Below, in pieces: positions 24,724 to 32,074 of a stretch of 46,015 nt of DNA (the first letter of the stretch is position 1; every line of letters starts with the position of its first letter). The position numbers and the translations under genes were made by a program. Location: the NCBI GenBank assembly GCA_964510855.1, contig CAZEDB010000013.1:1-46015 (forward strand). The letters are read 5' to 3'. Origin of the DNA: UBA8828 sp964510855. Its GTDB lineage: Bacteria > Verrucomicrobiota > Verrucomicrobiia > Opitutales > UBA953. The notes beneath the pieces are model-generated. The model saw only the letters and a program-made list of their open reading frames with translations. It did not search any database and was not told the origin of the DNA.

Positions 24724-27166
24724 CGCCCCTCGTCGCTTCGTTCGCCTGCTTTTAGCAGCCGCGCTTCTGCCGGTTGCCGCCCACGCAGCCGAACCAAACG
24801 TACGGGAGGTTCGCGTCGAAGTTGCCGGTAAAGGCGCCGTCGCTGAATCGTTTGTCCTCGGACATGTTTCCTTGCGCGCGGGCGTGCCTTACTCGCGTGA
24901 GGCCGCCGCCGATACCGTGCGTGCTTTATATGCTACAGGACGTTTTGCTCAGGCCGAGGTTGTGCCCGAGCCGGATGCCGATGGTGCCACCACGTTAGTC
25001 CGCGTGATTGTTGAGCTTCGCCCGGTGGTCGCCGAAGTGATTCTTCAGGGCTTAGGTGACAAAGTAGATGAAGAGGATATTCGCGAAGCGCTGGGCTTGG
25101 TCGCAGGCGATCCGCTCGACCCTGTAAAAGTTACGCAAGGTCGTAACAAAGCCTTGCAAGAGCTTCGCAAGAAACGTGCCTTCTCGGGTCTCGAGGTCAA
25201 GGTCGTGCCTTTAGAAGATGGCCGGGTGAATTTATTAGCAATCGCCTCGCTCACACCTGAGTACCGGGTACGCCAAGTGCGCATTGAAGGTGCGGTACAA
25301 CTCAAAGAGAGCGACTTGCTTAACGAGGTTGAGTTTAAGGCTTCTACCTGGCGCTGGTGGAAGTTTTCTGGTCTTACCGGCGGCGGCCGTCTCGATAGCG
25401 ATGCCTATCGCGAGGACGCAGAGCGCCTCCTCGATTATTACCGCGCCCAAGGTTTCTTAGATGCAGAGTTAGTTACCACCGATGCGGCCATTGCTTGTCC
25501 CGTGATTGAAATTGAGGACGACGAAGGTTGGATTGATATCGTCTTCCGGATAAAGGAAGGTCGCCGTTACGCGGTCGGCACCGTGAGTCTAATCGGTAAC
25601 GATCTGGGTAAAACCCCCGGTTCGCCTTTCGCTACCGAAACCTTGTTAGCGGCTTTGGCTAAGCCTTCGGCTCGTGCGGGTTTAGTGGCGGCCGCATCGG
25701 ATCGTCTCGAAACGGGTTCGTGGTACAGTGCAGCGGCAATTGAAGTCGCCACCGAGAAATTACGTGAGGCCTATGGCCGTCGTGGTCACCTCGACGTACA
25801 GATTGGCGTTTCTCGTCTGCCTAATTTAACCAACGGCGCCATCGATCTGCGCTTCGAGGTTAAAGAGGGGCGTCCTAGTTCGGTTCGCCAAGTTGTAATC
25901 GAGGGTAACACCAAGACGCGCACGACTGTGATTGCGCGTGAGCTTACCTTGCAGCCGGGCGATCTTTTTGACCTTGAGGCCGCCCGTCGTTCCGAGGCGC
26001 GTTTACGCAACACGCGTTTCTTTGAAGCGGTTCGCGTTACGCCTTTGCCCACCGCCGTCGATGACCAGCGCGATCTTTTGGTAGCCTTAAAGGAAGGCCC
26101 GACCGGACAAGTCTCCTTCGGTGCTGGCTTCAGTTCGGTTGAGCAGTTGGTGGGTTTTGTGGAATACTCCGAAGGTAACTTTGACGCCTTTAATCCTGAG
26201 GGTTGGTTCCGGGGCGGTGGACAAAAATTCCGTCTCCGAGTTTCGGCGGGTAATCTCTCTAATTCCGTTGAGCACAGCTTTGAGGAGCCGGCTTTGTGGG
26301 AGCGCGATCTTGCAGTGGGATATAATATCTTCCAGCGGTTCTCAGGATTCCAGTCGAGCTACTATGATTTACAAACTCGCGGGGCGGATGTTTATGCCCG
26401 CCGGAATATTTTTGGTATTCAAACTCGTCTCTCGCTCGGGGTGCGCACGGTTGAATTAAGGGATGTTAACTCCTCGGTGGTGCCTGCCGATGTACTCGCG
26501 CTTAGCAATCAAGTTACCGATATTCCCGAATTAACCCTGTCGCTGGTGCGCGATACCCGTGATGACTTGCAATTCCCTACCCGCGGTTATCGCGCCGCGC
26601 TCACCAACACGCTCGCTGGGGGCGGATTAGGCGGCGACGTTGATTATCTCAAAACCGACTTACGCGCGGGCAAGTGGTTCTTAATTTCGCGCGAGGCCAA
26701 TCAGACCCTCGGGCTAGTGGCGCGATTCGGTACCTACCAGGGGGATACCGACAGTATCCCTTTCTATGAGCGCCAGTTCTTAGGCGGGGCTTATGACCTC
26801 CGGGGCTTTAAGTATAACTACGTGGGTGAGGCGGAAACCTTCCAACCCCCAGCTAGTAATGCCAATGGTCTGCAGCAGCCAATGGGGGGTCTAACGTACG
26901 GCCTTTTAAGTGCCGAGTATACCATTCAGGCGGCGGACAACCTGCGCTGGGCGGCCTTTACGGATTGGGGCTATGTTAACCGCGATGCCAATAATTTTAC
27001 CCCCGGTCAGATTAACGGAAATGCCGGGGTTGGCCTCCGTATTCTCTTGGGTGGAGCGGTGCTCCGACTCGATTTCGGCTTCCCTCTTAGCGACACGGTT
27101 AAGAACGATAAATCGGTCAATGACGATGGGATGCAGCTGAACTTCAGTTTTGGCACCTTTTTCTAA
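24713..27166 (+). CDS. bamA: Outer-membrane assembly factor BamA
   Basis: The 817-residue protein has a signal peptide ending in AHA-AEP, five POTRA repeats over roughly residues 27-440, and a 16-strand barrel. The barrel contains the conserved loop motif LRGF in AYDLRGFKYNYVG (about residue 700) and ends in FSFGTFF with a terminal Phe. BamA inserts beta-barrel proteins, which here would include the autotransporter. The ATG lies within the last codons of dnaB, and starting from an upstream TTG would lengthen the signal peptide without reason. The gene heads the classical bamA-skp-lpxD block. Confidence 0.95.
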   Translation: MIPNAPRRFVRLLLAAALLPVAAHAAEPNVREVRVEVAGKGAVAESFVLGHVSLRAGVPYSREAAADTVRALYATGRFAQAEVVPEPDADGATTLVRVIVELRPVVAEVILQGLGDKVDEEDIREALGLVAGDPLDPVKVTQGRNKALQELRKKRAFSGLEVKVVPLEDGRVNLLAIASLTPEYRVRQVRIEGAVQLKESDLLNEVEFKASTWRWWKFSGLTGGGRLDSDAYREDAERLLDYYRAQGFLDAELVTTDAAIACPVIEIEDDEGWIDIVFRIKEGRRYAVGTVSLIGNDLGKTPGSPFATETLLAALAKPSARAGLVAAASDRLETGSWYSAAAIEVATEKLREAYGRRGHLDVQIGVSRLPNLTNGAIDLRFEVKEGRPSSVRQVVIEGNTKTRTTVIARELTLQPGDLFDLEAARRSEARLRNTRFFEAVRVTPLPTAVDDQRDLLVALKEGPTGQVSFGAGFSSVEQLVGFVEYSEGNFDAFNPEGWFRGGGQKFRLRVSAGNLSNSVEHSFEEPALWERDLAVGYNIFQRFSGFQSSYYDLQTRGADVYARRNIFGIQTRLSLGVRTVELRDVNSSVVPADVLALSNQVTDIPELTLSLVRDTRDDLQFPTRGYRAALTNTLAGGGLGGDVDYLKTDLRAGKWFLISREANQTLGLVARFGTYQGDTDSIPFYERQFLGGAYDLRGFKYNYVGEAETFQPPASNANGLQQPMGGLTYGLLSAEYTIQAADNLRWAAFTDWGYVNRDANNFTPGQINGNAGVGLRILLGGAVLRLDFGFPLSDTVKNDKSVNDDGMQLNFSFGTFF

Positions 27167-27233
27167 GGTTTTTTGGAGCGTTCTGCTGTTGCCATTACCC
27201 CGCCGGACGGCTTGCTAGGCGGGTATTACCTCC

Positions 27234-27821
27234 ATGAAGCTGTCCTCCCTCCTCCTCGCACTCGTCGCTGCTGTCGCCTCAGCTAACCCTCCTAAGGTTG
27301 GTATCGTTGACCTCGGTGAAATCCGCACCAAGTACAACAAGGCTGTTGAGCAACAAGCCAGCATCCAAAAGTCGATTGATAACGCCAAGGTCGCCGTGCA
27401 AGAGAAAGTCGACGAAGTTCAGCGCTTACAAGCTGACTTGCAAGAAACGCAAAAGCGCGCCCAGTCGCCCCTCTTGAGCGATTCCGGTAAGCAACAAATC
27501 GCCCAAGAACTGCGCACCAAGGAAGAAACCTTCCGTCAGCGCTACGCCGCCCTCCAGCAGCTCGACCAAGAAGCCCGCAACACCATTCAAGGTCGCGTGC
27601 AAGAGATGGGCCGCGCGGTTGATGCGGACCTTCGCCCTGTAGTCGAGAAGGTTGCTAAGGCTAAGGGCCTACAACTCATTCTACCTAAAGGTGCGGTGCT
27701 CTTTAACGATAACGCCCTCGATGTTACCGAGGCGGTCATCGCTGAGCTCAACGCTAGCTATAAGGCAGCGCCTCCGGCTCCTGCTGCTAAGGCTGAGGAG
27801 AAAAAGCCTGCCACTAAGTAA
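27234..27821 (+). CDS. skp: Periplasmic chaperone Skp/OmpH
   Basis: The 195-residue protein has a signal peptide (LLLALVAAVASA) and the conserved start of mature Skp, KVGIVDLGEIR. Most of the chain is a charged coiled coil (roughly residues 40-130) that forms the tentacles of the trimer, followed by KGLQLILPKGAVLFN, the return strand. The C-terminus adds a short Ala/Pro/Lys-rich tail, an extension beyond typical Skp (about 160). It carries unfolded outer-membrane proteins to BamA, encoded 67 bases upstream. Confidence 0.92.
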   Translation: MKLSSLLLALVAAVASANPPKVGIVDLGEIRTKYNKAVEQQASIQKSIDNAKVAVQEKVDEVQRLQADLQETQKRAQSPLLSDSGKQQIAQELRTKEETFRQRYAALQQLDQEARNTIQGRVQEMGRAVDADLRPVVEKVAKAKGLQLILPKGAVLFNDNALDVTEAVIAELNASYKAAPPAPAAKAEEKKPATK

Positions 27822-27828
27822 GGTTGTT

Positions 27829-27851
27829 GCACCCCTGCCCAGCAGGGGTGC
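27829..27851 (+). terminator. Perfect hairpin between skp and lpxD
   Basis: GCACCCCTGC pairs perfectly with GCAGGGGTGC around a three-base loop, eight bases after the skp stop and 15 before the lpxD ATG. The following bases are not a T-run, so it may be an attenuator, an mRNA-end stabiliser or a weak terminator instead of a full stop. Confidence 0.55.
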
Positions 27852-27865
27852 TGACTTTGGTAACC

Positions 27866-28927
27866 ATGCGTTTGGCCTTCACCATCGATCAGCTGGCCCG
27901 CCTAACCGAGGCAGGCGCAATCGAGGGTGATGCGGCCGGACGAACTCGCAGTATTTCGGGCATTGCCGCCTTGGCCGATGCGGGTCCCGAAGACCTTTCA
28001 TTTTTAGGGAACGCGCGTTACACCGCCGAGCTCACGGCTTCGCGCGCGGGCGTGGTTCTGGTCGCTAAAGACCATGTGGGTTTACCCAAAGCAGGTCAGG
28101 TATTTCTGCGCGTTGATCGGCCCTCTTATGCTTTGGGGCTGGTATGTGCCGCGGTCGAGGCGTCGCTTTGGCCCCGACCTGCGCCTGGGATTCACGCTTC
28201 AGCGAGCATTGACCCAACTGCGGTAATTGACGCCACCGCGACGATTGGCCCTGGCTGCACGGTGTTGGCCGGAGCTCGAGTGGGCGCCCGTACCGTACTC
28301 GAAGCACAATGCCATCTCGGGGTACAAGCTACAGTTGGTCCTGAGAGCTGGCTTAAGCCGCGCGTAACGGTTAGCGATTATTGCCAAGTCGGTGCGCGCT
28401 GTCGTTTGCAAAGTGGAGCCGTGATTGGCTCCGATGGATTTGGCTATGAGCCGGTGGGAAATAAAATCGAACGCATCCCGCAAGTCGGGTCCGTGGTGTT
28501 GGAGGATGATGTCGAAATCGGCGCCAATACCACGCTCGATCGCGCCCGCTTTTCTCAAACCCTGATTGGTCGCGGTACCAAAATTGATAATCTCGTACAA
28601 ATTGCGCACAATGTGCGGATTGGTAAGCAGTGTTTAATTACAGCCCAAGTCGGGATTGCTGGCTCTACGGTGCTCGGTGATGGCTGCGTGCTGGGTGGCC
28701 AAGCGGGTGTTGCGGGTCACCTTCAACTGGGCGACCGCACGCGTTTAGGGGCCCAGGCAGGGCTGTTTGAAGATGTCCCACCCGACAGCTTTATGAACGG
28801 TTCACCGGCTGTACCCTTTAGCCTCGAGCGCCGGATGACGATTTTAGCCCGCCGCCTGCCCGAAATCGTCAAAAAGGTTGATTCGCTCGCCCTCGCCTTG
28901 GACGCTCTCCGTAAAGACCCTTCATGA
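27866..28927 (+). CDS. lpxD: UDP-3-O-(3-hydroxyacyl)glucosamine N-acyltransferase LpxD
   Basis: The 353-residue enzyme adds the second hydroxyacyl chain in lipid A synthesis. The N-terminal uridine-binding domain is followed by a left-handed beta helix of hexapeptide repeats from about residue 110 to 310 (for example IDPTAVIDATATIGPG). The catalytic His248 is in IAHNVRIGKQC. A C-terminal helix packs the trimer. ATG at 27866 is chosen; an upstream reading would run through the hairpin. The stop overlaps the prs start as ATGA. Confidence 0.95.
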   Translation: MRLAFTIDQLARLTEAGAIEGDAAGRTRSISGIAALADAGPEDLSFLGNARYTAELTASRAGVVLVAKDHVGLPKAGQVFLRVDRPSYALGLVCAAVEASLWPRPAPGIHASASIDPTAVIDATATIGPGCTVLAGARVGARTVLEAQCHLGVQATVGPESWLKPRVTVSDYCQVGARCRLQSGAVIGSDGFGYEPVGNKIERIPQVGSVVLEDDVEIGANTTLDRARFSQTLIGRGTKIDNLVQIAHNVRIGKQCLITAQVGIAGSTVLGDGCVLGGQAGVAGHLQLGDRTRLGAQAGLFEDVPPDSFMNGSPAVPFSLERRMTILARRLPEIVKKVDSLALALDALRKDPS

Positions 28928-29874
28928 CGCTTCCTCCTCTCAAGGTTTTCACCGGCAATGCTAATCCTGCCTTAGCTAAGGAGATTTGCGACGGGCTGGG
29001 TGTACCCTTGGGAGCGGCAACGGTTCGTCGCTTCCCCGATGGTGAAACCTTCGTACAAATTAATGAAAATATTCGTGGGTGCGATGTCTTCTTAGTTCAG
29101 CCCACCTGCATGCCCGCCAATGAGAGTATTATGGAATTGCTCATCATGGTGGATGCGATGCGCCGCGCCTCGGCTCACCGCATCACCGCCGTCATGCCCT
29201 TCTTCGGTTACGCGCGCCAAGATCGTAAAGATAAACCCCGCGTACCTATCACGGCTAAGTTGGTGGCCAACTTGTTGACCGCTGCCGGCGTTAACCGCGT
29301 GCTCGCGGTCGACCTCCACGCCCAACAGATCCAGGGTTTCTTTGATATCCCAGTCGATCACCTCTTTGCCTCGCCCGTATTCTATGCGCACATCCGAAAT
29401 AAACCTTGGGTGCGTGAAGCCACTGTTTTCTCACCTGACGTTGGTGGCTTAAAATATGCAGCGGCCATTGCCGATCTCCTACAACTCCCCTTCGGTTTTG
29501 TGGCCAAGCGCCGCACCAGCGACACCACGGTTGAGGCCGTAAGTCTCGTGGGTGAAGTGGAAGGTCGGGATATTATTCTCGTCGATGACATGACCGAGAC
29601 CGCCGGTACCTTGACCGCTGCTGCCGAACTCTTGAAAAAGAATGGTGCCCGCTCGGTACGCGCCCTGGTCTCACACTGCATGCTGCAAGAGCCGGCTTAT
29701 GCCCGCTTACGCGGTGGACCGATTGATGAGATGATCACCACCAATTCCGTGCCAGTAGAAGCTAAAGGCCTGCCCATCACGGTGCTTTCGGTGGCCCCCT
29801 TACTTTCCGATGCCATCAAACGCATTCACGGCAATTCCAGCGTGACGGATTTATTTAAGATTAAAGGATTTTAG
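28924..29874 (+). CDS. prs: Ribose-phosphate pyrophosphokinase
   Basis: The 316-residue enzyme makes PRPP from ribose 5-phosphate and ATP in the cytoplasm. Landmarks are PDGETFVQINENIRG, the flexible loop GYARQDRKDKPR, the metal site DLHAQQIQGFF, and the PRPP loop ILVDDMTETAGTL. Length matches the E. coli enzyme (315). ATG overlaps the lpxD stop by four bases, so expression is coupled to the outer-membrane block. A heptad repeat array starts directly at its stop codon. Confidence 0.97.
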   Translation: MTLPPLKVFTGNANPALAKEICDGLGVPLGAATVRRFPDGETFVQINENIRGCDVFLVQPTCMPANESIMELLIMVDAMRRASAHRITAVMPFFGYARQDRKDKPRVPITAKLVANLLTAAGVNRVLAVDLHAQQIQGFFDIPVDHLFASPVFYAHIRNKPWVREATVFSPDVGGLKYAAAIADLLQLPFGFVAKRRTSDTTVEAVSLVGEVEGRDIILVDDMTETAGTLTAAAELLKKNGARSVRALVSHCMLQEPAYARLRGGPIDEMITTNSVPVEAKGLPITVLSVAPLLSDAIKRIHGNSSVTDLFKIKGF

Positions 29875-29943
29875 AGAGTTGAGATTAGGGATGAGAGATG
29901 AGGGATGAGGGATTAGAGATGAGAGATGAGGGATGAGGGATTA
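29875..29943 (+). repeat. Heptad array (GRGATKA)n downstream of prs
   Basis: After the TAG stop of prs the sequence runs as ten consecutive heptamers, the last nine (29881-29943) all fitting GRGATKA: GAGATTA, GGGATGA, GAGATGA and GGGATTA in mixed order. Nine units without an indel is not expected by chance. The opposite array, in reverse complement, abuts the stop of the convergent bcp-like gene. Confidence 0.9.
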
Positions 29944-30039
29944 GAGGACGGCAGCTTAGCAGCTGGGATACGAATATTTCTCAGCCATGAGCTGCAAAGC
30001 TCTAGCAGAGTAGTATCACAATTTCTCTACCTTACCTTT
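29944..30039. other. Core between the inverted heptad arrays
   Basis: These 96 bases between the arrays contain short self-complementary words (AGCTGG near 29963, GAGCTGCAAAGCTC near 29989, CTCTAGCAGAG near 29999). No gene is visible. The region could be the stem-loop core of a small element or plain spacer. Confidence 0.35.
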
Positions 30040-30099
30040 CCCTAGTCCCCTAGTCCCCCAGTCCCCTATCCCCCTTTTTAATTCTTAATTCTTAATTTC
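30040..30099 (-). repeat. C-rich octamer run and TTAATTC triplicate
   Basis: On the plus strand CCC-to-CCCCC tracts alternate with TAGT, TAGT, AGT and TAT (30040-30074). On the minus strand these are five G-tracts with loops of three or four bases, a strong G-quadruplex pattern. It is followed by T-rich sequence and three heptamers TTAATTC, TTAATTC, TTAATTT (30079-30099). Confidence 0.7.
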
Positions 30100-30116
30100 C
30101 CGCCACCTTCTAAAAA

Positions 30117-30146
30117 TCCCTCATCCCTAATCCCTAATCCCTTCCC
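30117..30146 (-). repeat. Heptad array downstream of the bcp-like gene
   Basis: On the minus strand, directly after the TAG stop of the peroxiredoxin gene, the sequence is GGGAA then GGGATTA, GGGATTA, GGGATGA and a decayed unit. Five GGG tracts with loops of 2, 4, 4 and 4 bases also fit a G-quadruplex. It is the reverse complement of the array behind prs. Confidence 0.8.
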
Positions 30147-30656
30147 CTACCTCTTCCCCAAATACTCCAACACGACCGCGGCTTGGTCGGTGGTTGAGGA
30201 CTTAGTATCAATCCAAATACATTTACCGTTTTCAAAGAGGTAGGCGGTGCGGGGTGCGAAGCCCAAAGTCGACGAGAGACCGAAGCCTGCGAGCACGCGC
30301 TTATCGGCGTCGGCTAAAAGACGGAAGGGCAGGTTGTACTTTTCGCGAAAAGCTTTTTGCGATTCAGGCTTATCGGTACTTACACCAAATACGGTAACGC
30401 CCTTAGCTTGTAACTCGCCCCAGCTGTCACGCAGCGAGCAACCTTGTTTGGTGCAGCCCGGGGTATCCGCCTTGGGGTAGAAGTAGACGAGGAGGAGCCC
30501 CTGGGCGCCGACCTTAGCCAATTCAACCGACTTTCCTTCGTGGTCTAGTACCGTAACAGCGGGTAAGGCATCCCCGACTTTTAGCGGGGTAACTTCGGAG
30601 GAACCAAAACAGGAGAGGAGGGAGAGCATGAGGGTGGCTAGGATAAAGGGGCGCAT
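30147..30656 (-). CDS. Lipoprotein peroxiredoxin, Bcp/PrxQ type
   Basis: The 169-residue protein combines a lipobox (LLSC, Cys16) with a full Bcp/PrxQ peroxiredoxin domain. The peroxidatic cysteine is Cys68 in TPGCTKQGC and the resolving cysteine is Cys73, the five-residue spacing typical of PrxQ. The late strand FGLSSTLGFAPRTAYLF carries the conserved Arg. Most Bcp proteins are cytoplasmic; the signal here places it on the periplasmic side of a membrane, where it would reduce peroxides using an exported thiol donor. It is convergent with prs and apparently monocistronic. Confidence 0.88.
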   Translation of the reverse strand: MRPFILATLMLSLLSCFGSSEVTPLKVGDALPAVTVLDHEGKSVELAKVGAQGLLLVYFYPKADTPGCTKQGCSLRDSWGELQAKGVTVFGVSTDKPESQKAFREKYNLPFRLLADADKRVLAGFGLSSTLGFAPRTAYLFENGKCIWIDTKSSTTDQAAVVLEYLGKR

Positions 30657-30819
30657 GTTGGGCTAACGATAGACTAGGTGGTTACTGAAGGTAGGTAAGT
30701 TTTAATTAAGAGGTATTTGTCCGCTGGCAACCCACACCCCCTTTAGTACCCTTTGGTGTCTCTGCCAGTTTCGCTCCTTTCCCCTTTCCCTCCTTACCCT
30801 TCCTGCGTATCCCCATCCT

Positions 30820-31260
30820 ATGTTCCCCGCGCCTTCGGATCTGATTCCCCATCGCCCCCCTTTTCTTTTTGTCGATGAAGTCTTGGAGTTAGATGCCGAG
30901 CATGCCTTGTGCGCCCGTACCTTCCGAGCAGAGGAAGCTTTTTATGCCGGGCATTACCCGGGGAACCCCATCACCCCTGGGGTGTTGCTTTGTGAAGCGG
31001 TCTTTCAGGCCTCAGCGATTTTTCTTAATAAGCGTTTTGAGGCTCAAGGCATCTCGGTAGAGGGTAAGACACCCGTGTTGTGCCGAATTGAGGAGGCTAA
31101 GTTTAAGGGCATGGTCTTGCCAGGTGATCGGGTGACGTTGGAAGTGCGCCCGGTTGAGACCCTGCAGCATTTTCACTTCATGACAGGTACGGTCCGCAAA
31201 GACGGGAAAGTCGTCCTAACCCTCCGCTACGCGCTCGCCCTAGTGGATAAAACTGCCTGA
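30820..31260 (+). CDS. fabZ: 3-hydroxyacyl-ACP dehydratase FabZ
   Basis: The 146-residue hotdog-fold enzyme dehydrates 3-hydroxyacyl-ACP in fatty-acid elongation. The catalytic His45 lies in HYPGNPITPG and Glu59 in CEAV, at the 14-residue spacing typical of FabZ; the N-terminus LIPHRPPFLFVDEV is also characteristic. It starts a four-gene run with enoyl reductase, OleA-like synthase and OleB-like hydrolase, in which fabI begins nine bases after its stop. Confidence 0.92.
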   Translation: MFPAPSDLIPHRPPFLFVDEVLELDAEHALCARTFRAEEAFYAGHYPGNPITPGVLLCEAVFQASAIFLNKRFEAQGISVEGKTPVLCRIEEAKFKGMVLPGDRVTLEVRPVETLQHFHFMTGTVRKDGKVVLTLRYALALVDKTA

Positions 31261-31269
31261 GATAGGGGT

Positions 31270-32070
31270 ATGTCCTACCTAGGCATTACCGGTCGCACCT
31301 TCCTGGTTACGGGAGTGGCTAATCGTAAATCCGTGGCCTGGCATGTCGCTCAAACCCTCGAGCAAGAAGGCGCTAAAGTGGTTTACGCCGTGCGCTCGGA
31401 GGCGCGCAAAGCCTCACTCGACAAACTGCTCGCGGGTAAGCCCGTCTATGTCTGTGACCTTGAGCGCGAGTCCGAAACCCAAGCCATGGCAGCCGCAGTC
31501 GGGCGTGAGCACGGGCCACTCGATGGCGTTTTACACAGCGTCGCCTTCGCGAATTTTTCTAAAGGCTTAGTGCCGTTTCATGAAACCGATCGTGGCGATT
31601 TTCTCCAAGCCACTGCGATTTCAACCTTCTCCTTGGTCGAACTGGCCCGGGCCTTAAAGCCCCACCTGCGCCGCGAAGCCTCGGTAGTGGCTATCGGTAT
31701 TTCTTCTCAAGTCACGGCCGCGAACTACGGCTACATGTCGCCCATCAAGGCCGCCCTCGAATCGTGTGCCCGCTTCTTAGCTAAATCTTTCAGCGCCGAC
31801 ACCGAAGTGCGTTTTAATACCGTGAATGCCGGCCCGCTTAAAACCAGTGCTTCAGCGGGCATTCCAGGTTATCTCGAGAATTATCTCTTCGCTGAAAAAC
31901 TTACCTTCCGTCGACGTGCCGTCACCACTCAAGAAGTTGCCGATGCCGCAGTTTGGTTACTCTCGCCTCGTTCTTCAGGCGTGAACGGTCAAGGCGTGGT
32001 GGTGAATGCAGGCATGGACAGTAATTATTTCGACGAGGCAGTGGTTAAAGCCGCGACGCGTTTGACCTAA
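31270..32070 (+). CDS. fabI: Enoyl-ACP reductase FabI
   Basis: The 266-residue protein is a FabI-type short-chain dehydrogenase. It has the NAD site VTGVANRKSVAW, the HSVAFA strand, and the active-site pair Tyr153 and Lys160 at the Y-x6-K spacing that distinguishes FabI from ordinary SDRs (Y-x3-K). The substrate loop continues as NAGPLKTSASAGIPGY. It performs the last reduction of each elongation cycle. AGGGGT before the ATG is a good ribosome-binding site. It lies between fabZ and oleA, with a four-base gap before oleA. Confidence 0.9.
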   Translation: MSYLGITGRTFLVTGVANRKSVAWHVAQTLEQEGAKVVYAVRSEARKASLDKLLAGKPVYVCDLERESETQAMAAAVGREHGPLDGVLHSVAFANFSKGLVPFHETDRGDFLQATAISTFSLVELARALKPHLRREASVVAIGISSQVTAANYGYMSPIKAALESCARFLAKSFSADTEVRFNTVNAGPLKTSASAGIPGYLENYLFAEKLTFRRRAVTTQEVADAAVWLLSPRSSGVNGQGVVVNAGMDSNYFDEAVVKAATRLT

Positions 32071-32074
32071 CGGT

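Noticed and set aside
29881..29943. A linear-replicon telomere
   Set aside because: GGGATTA units look telomere-like, but they are internal, short, in both orientations and flanked by housekeeping genes.
29875..30146. CRISPR array
   Set aside because: The repeat unit is seven bases with no spacers and no cas genes; it is a tandem repeat.
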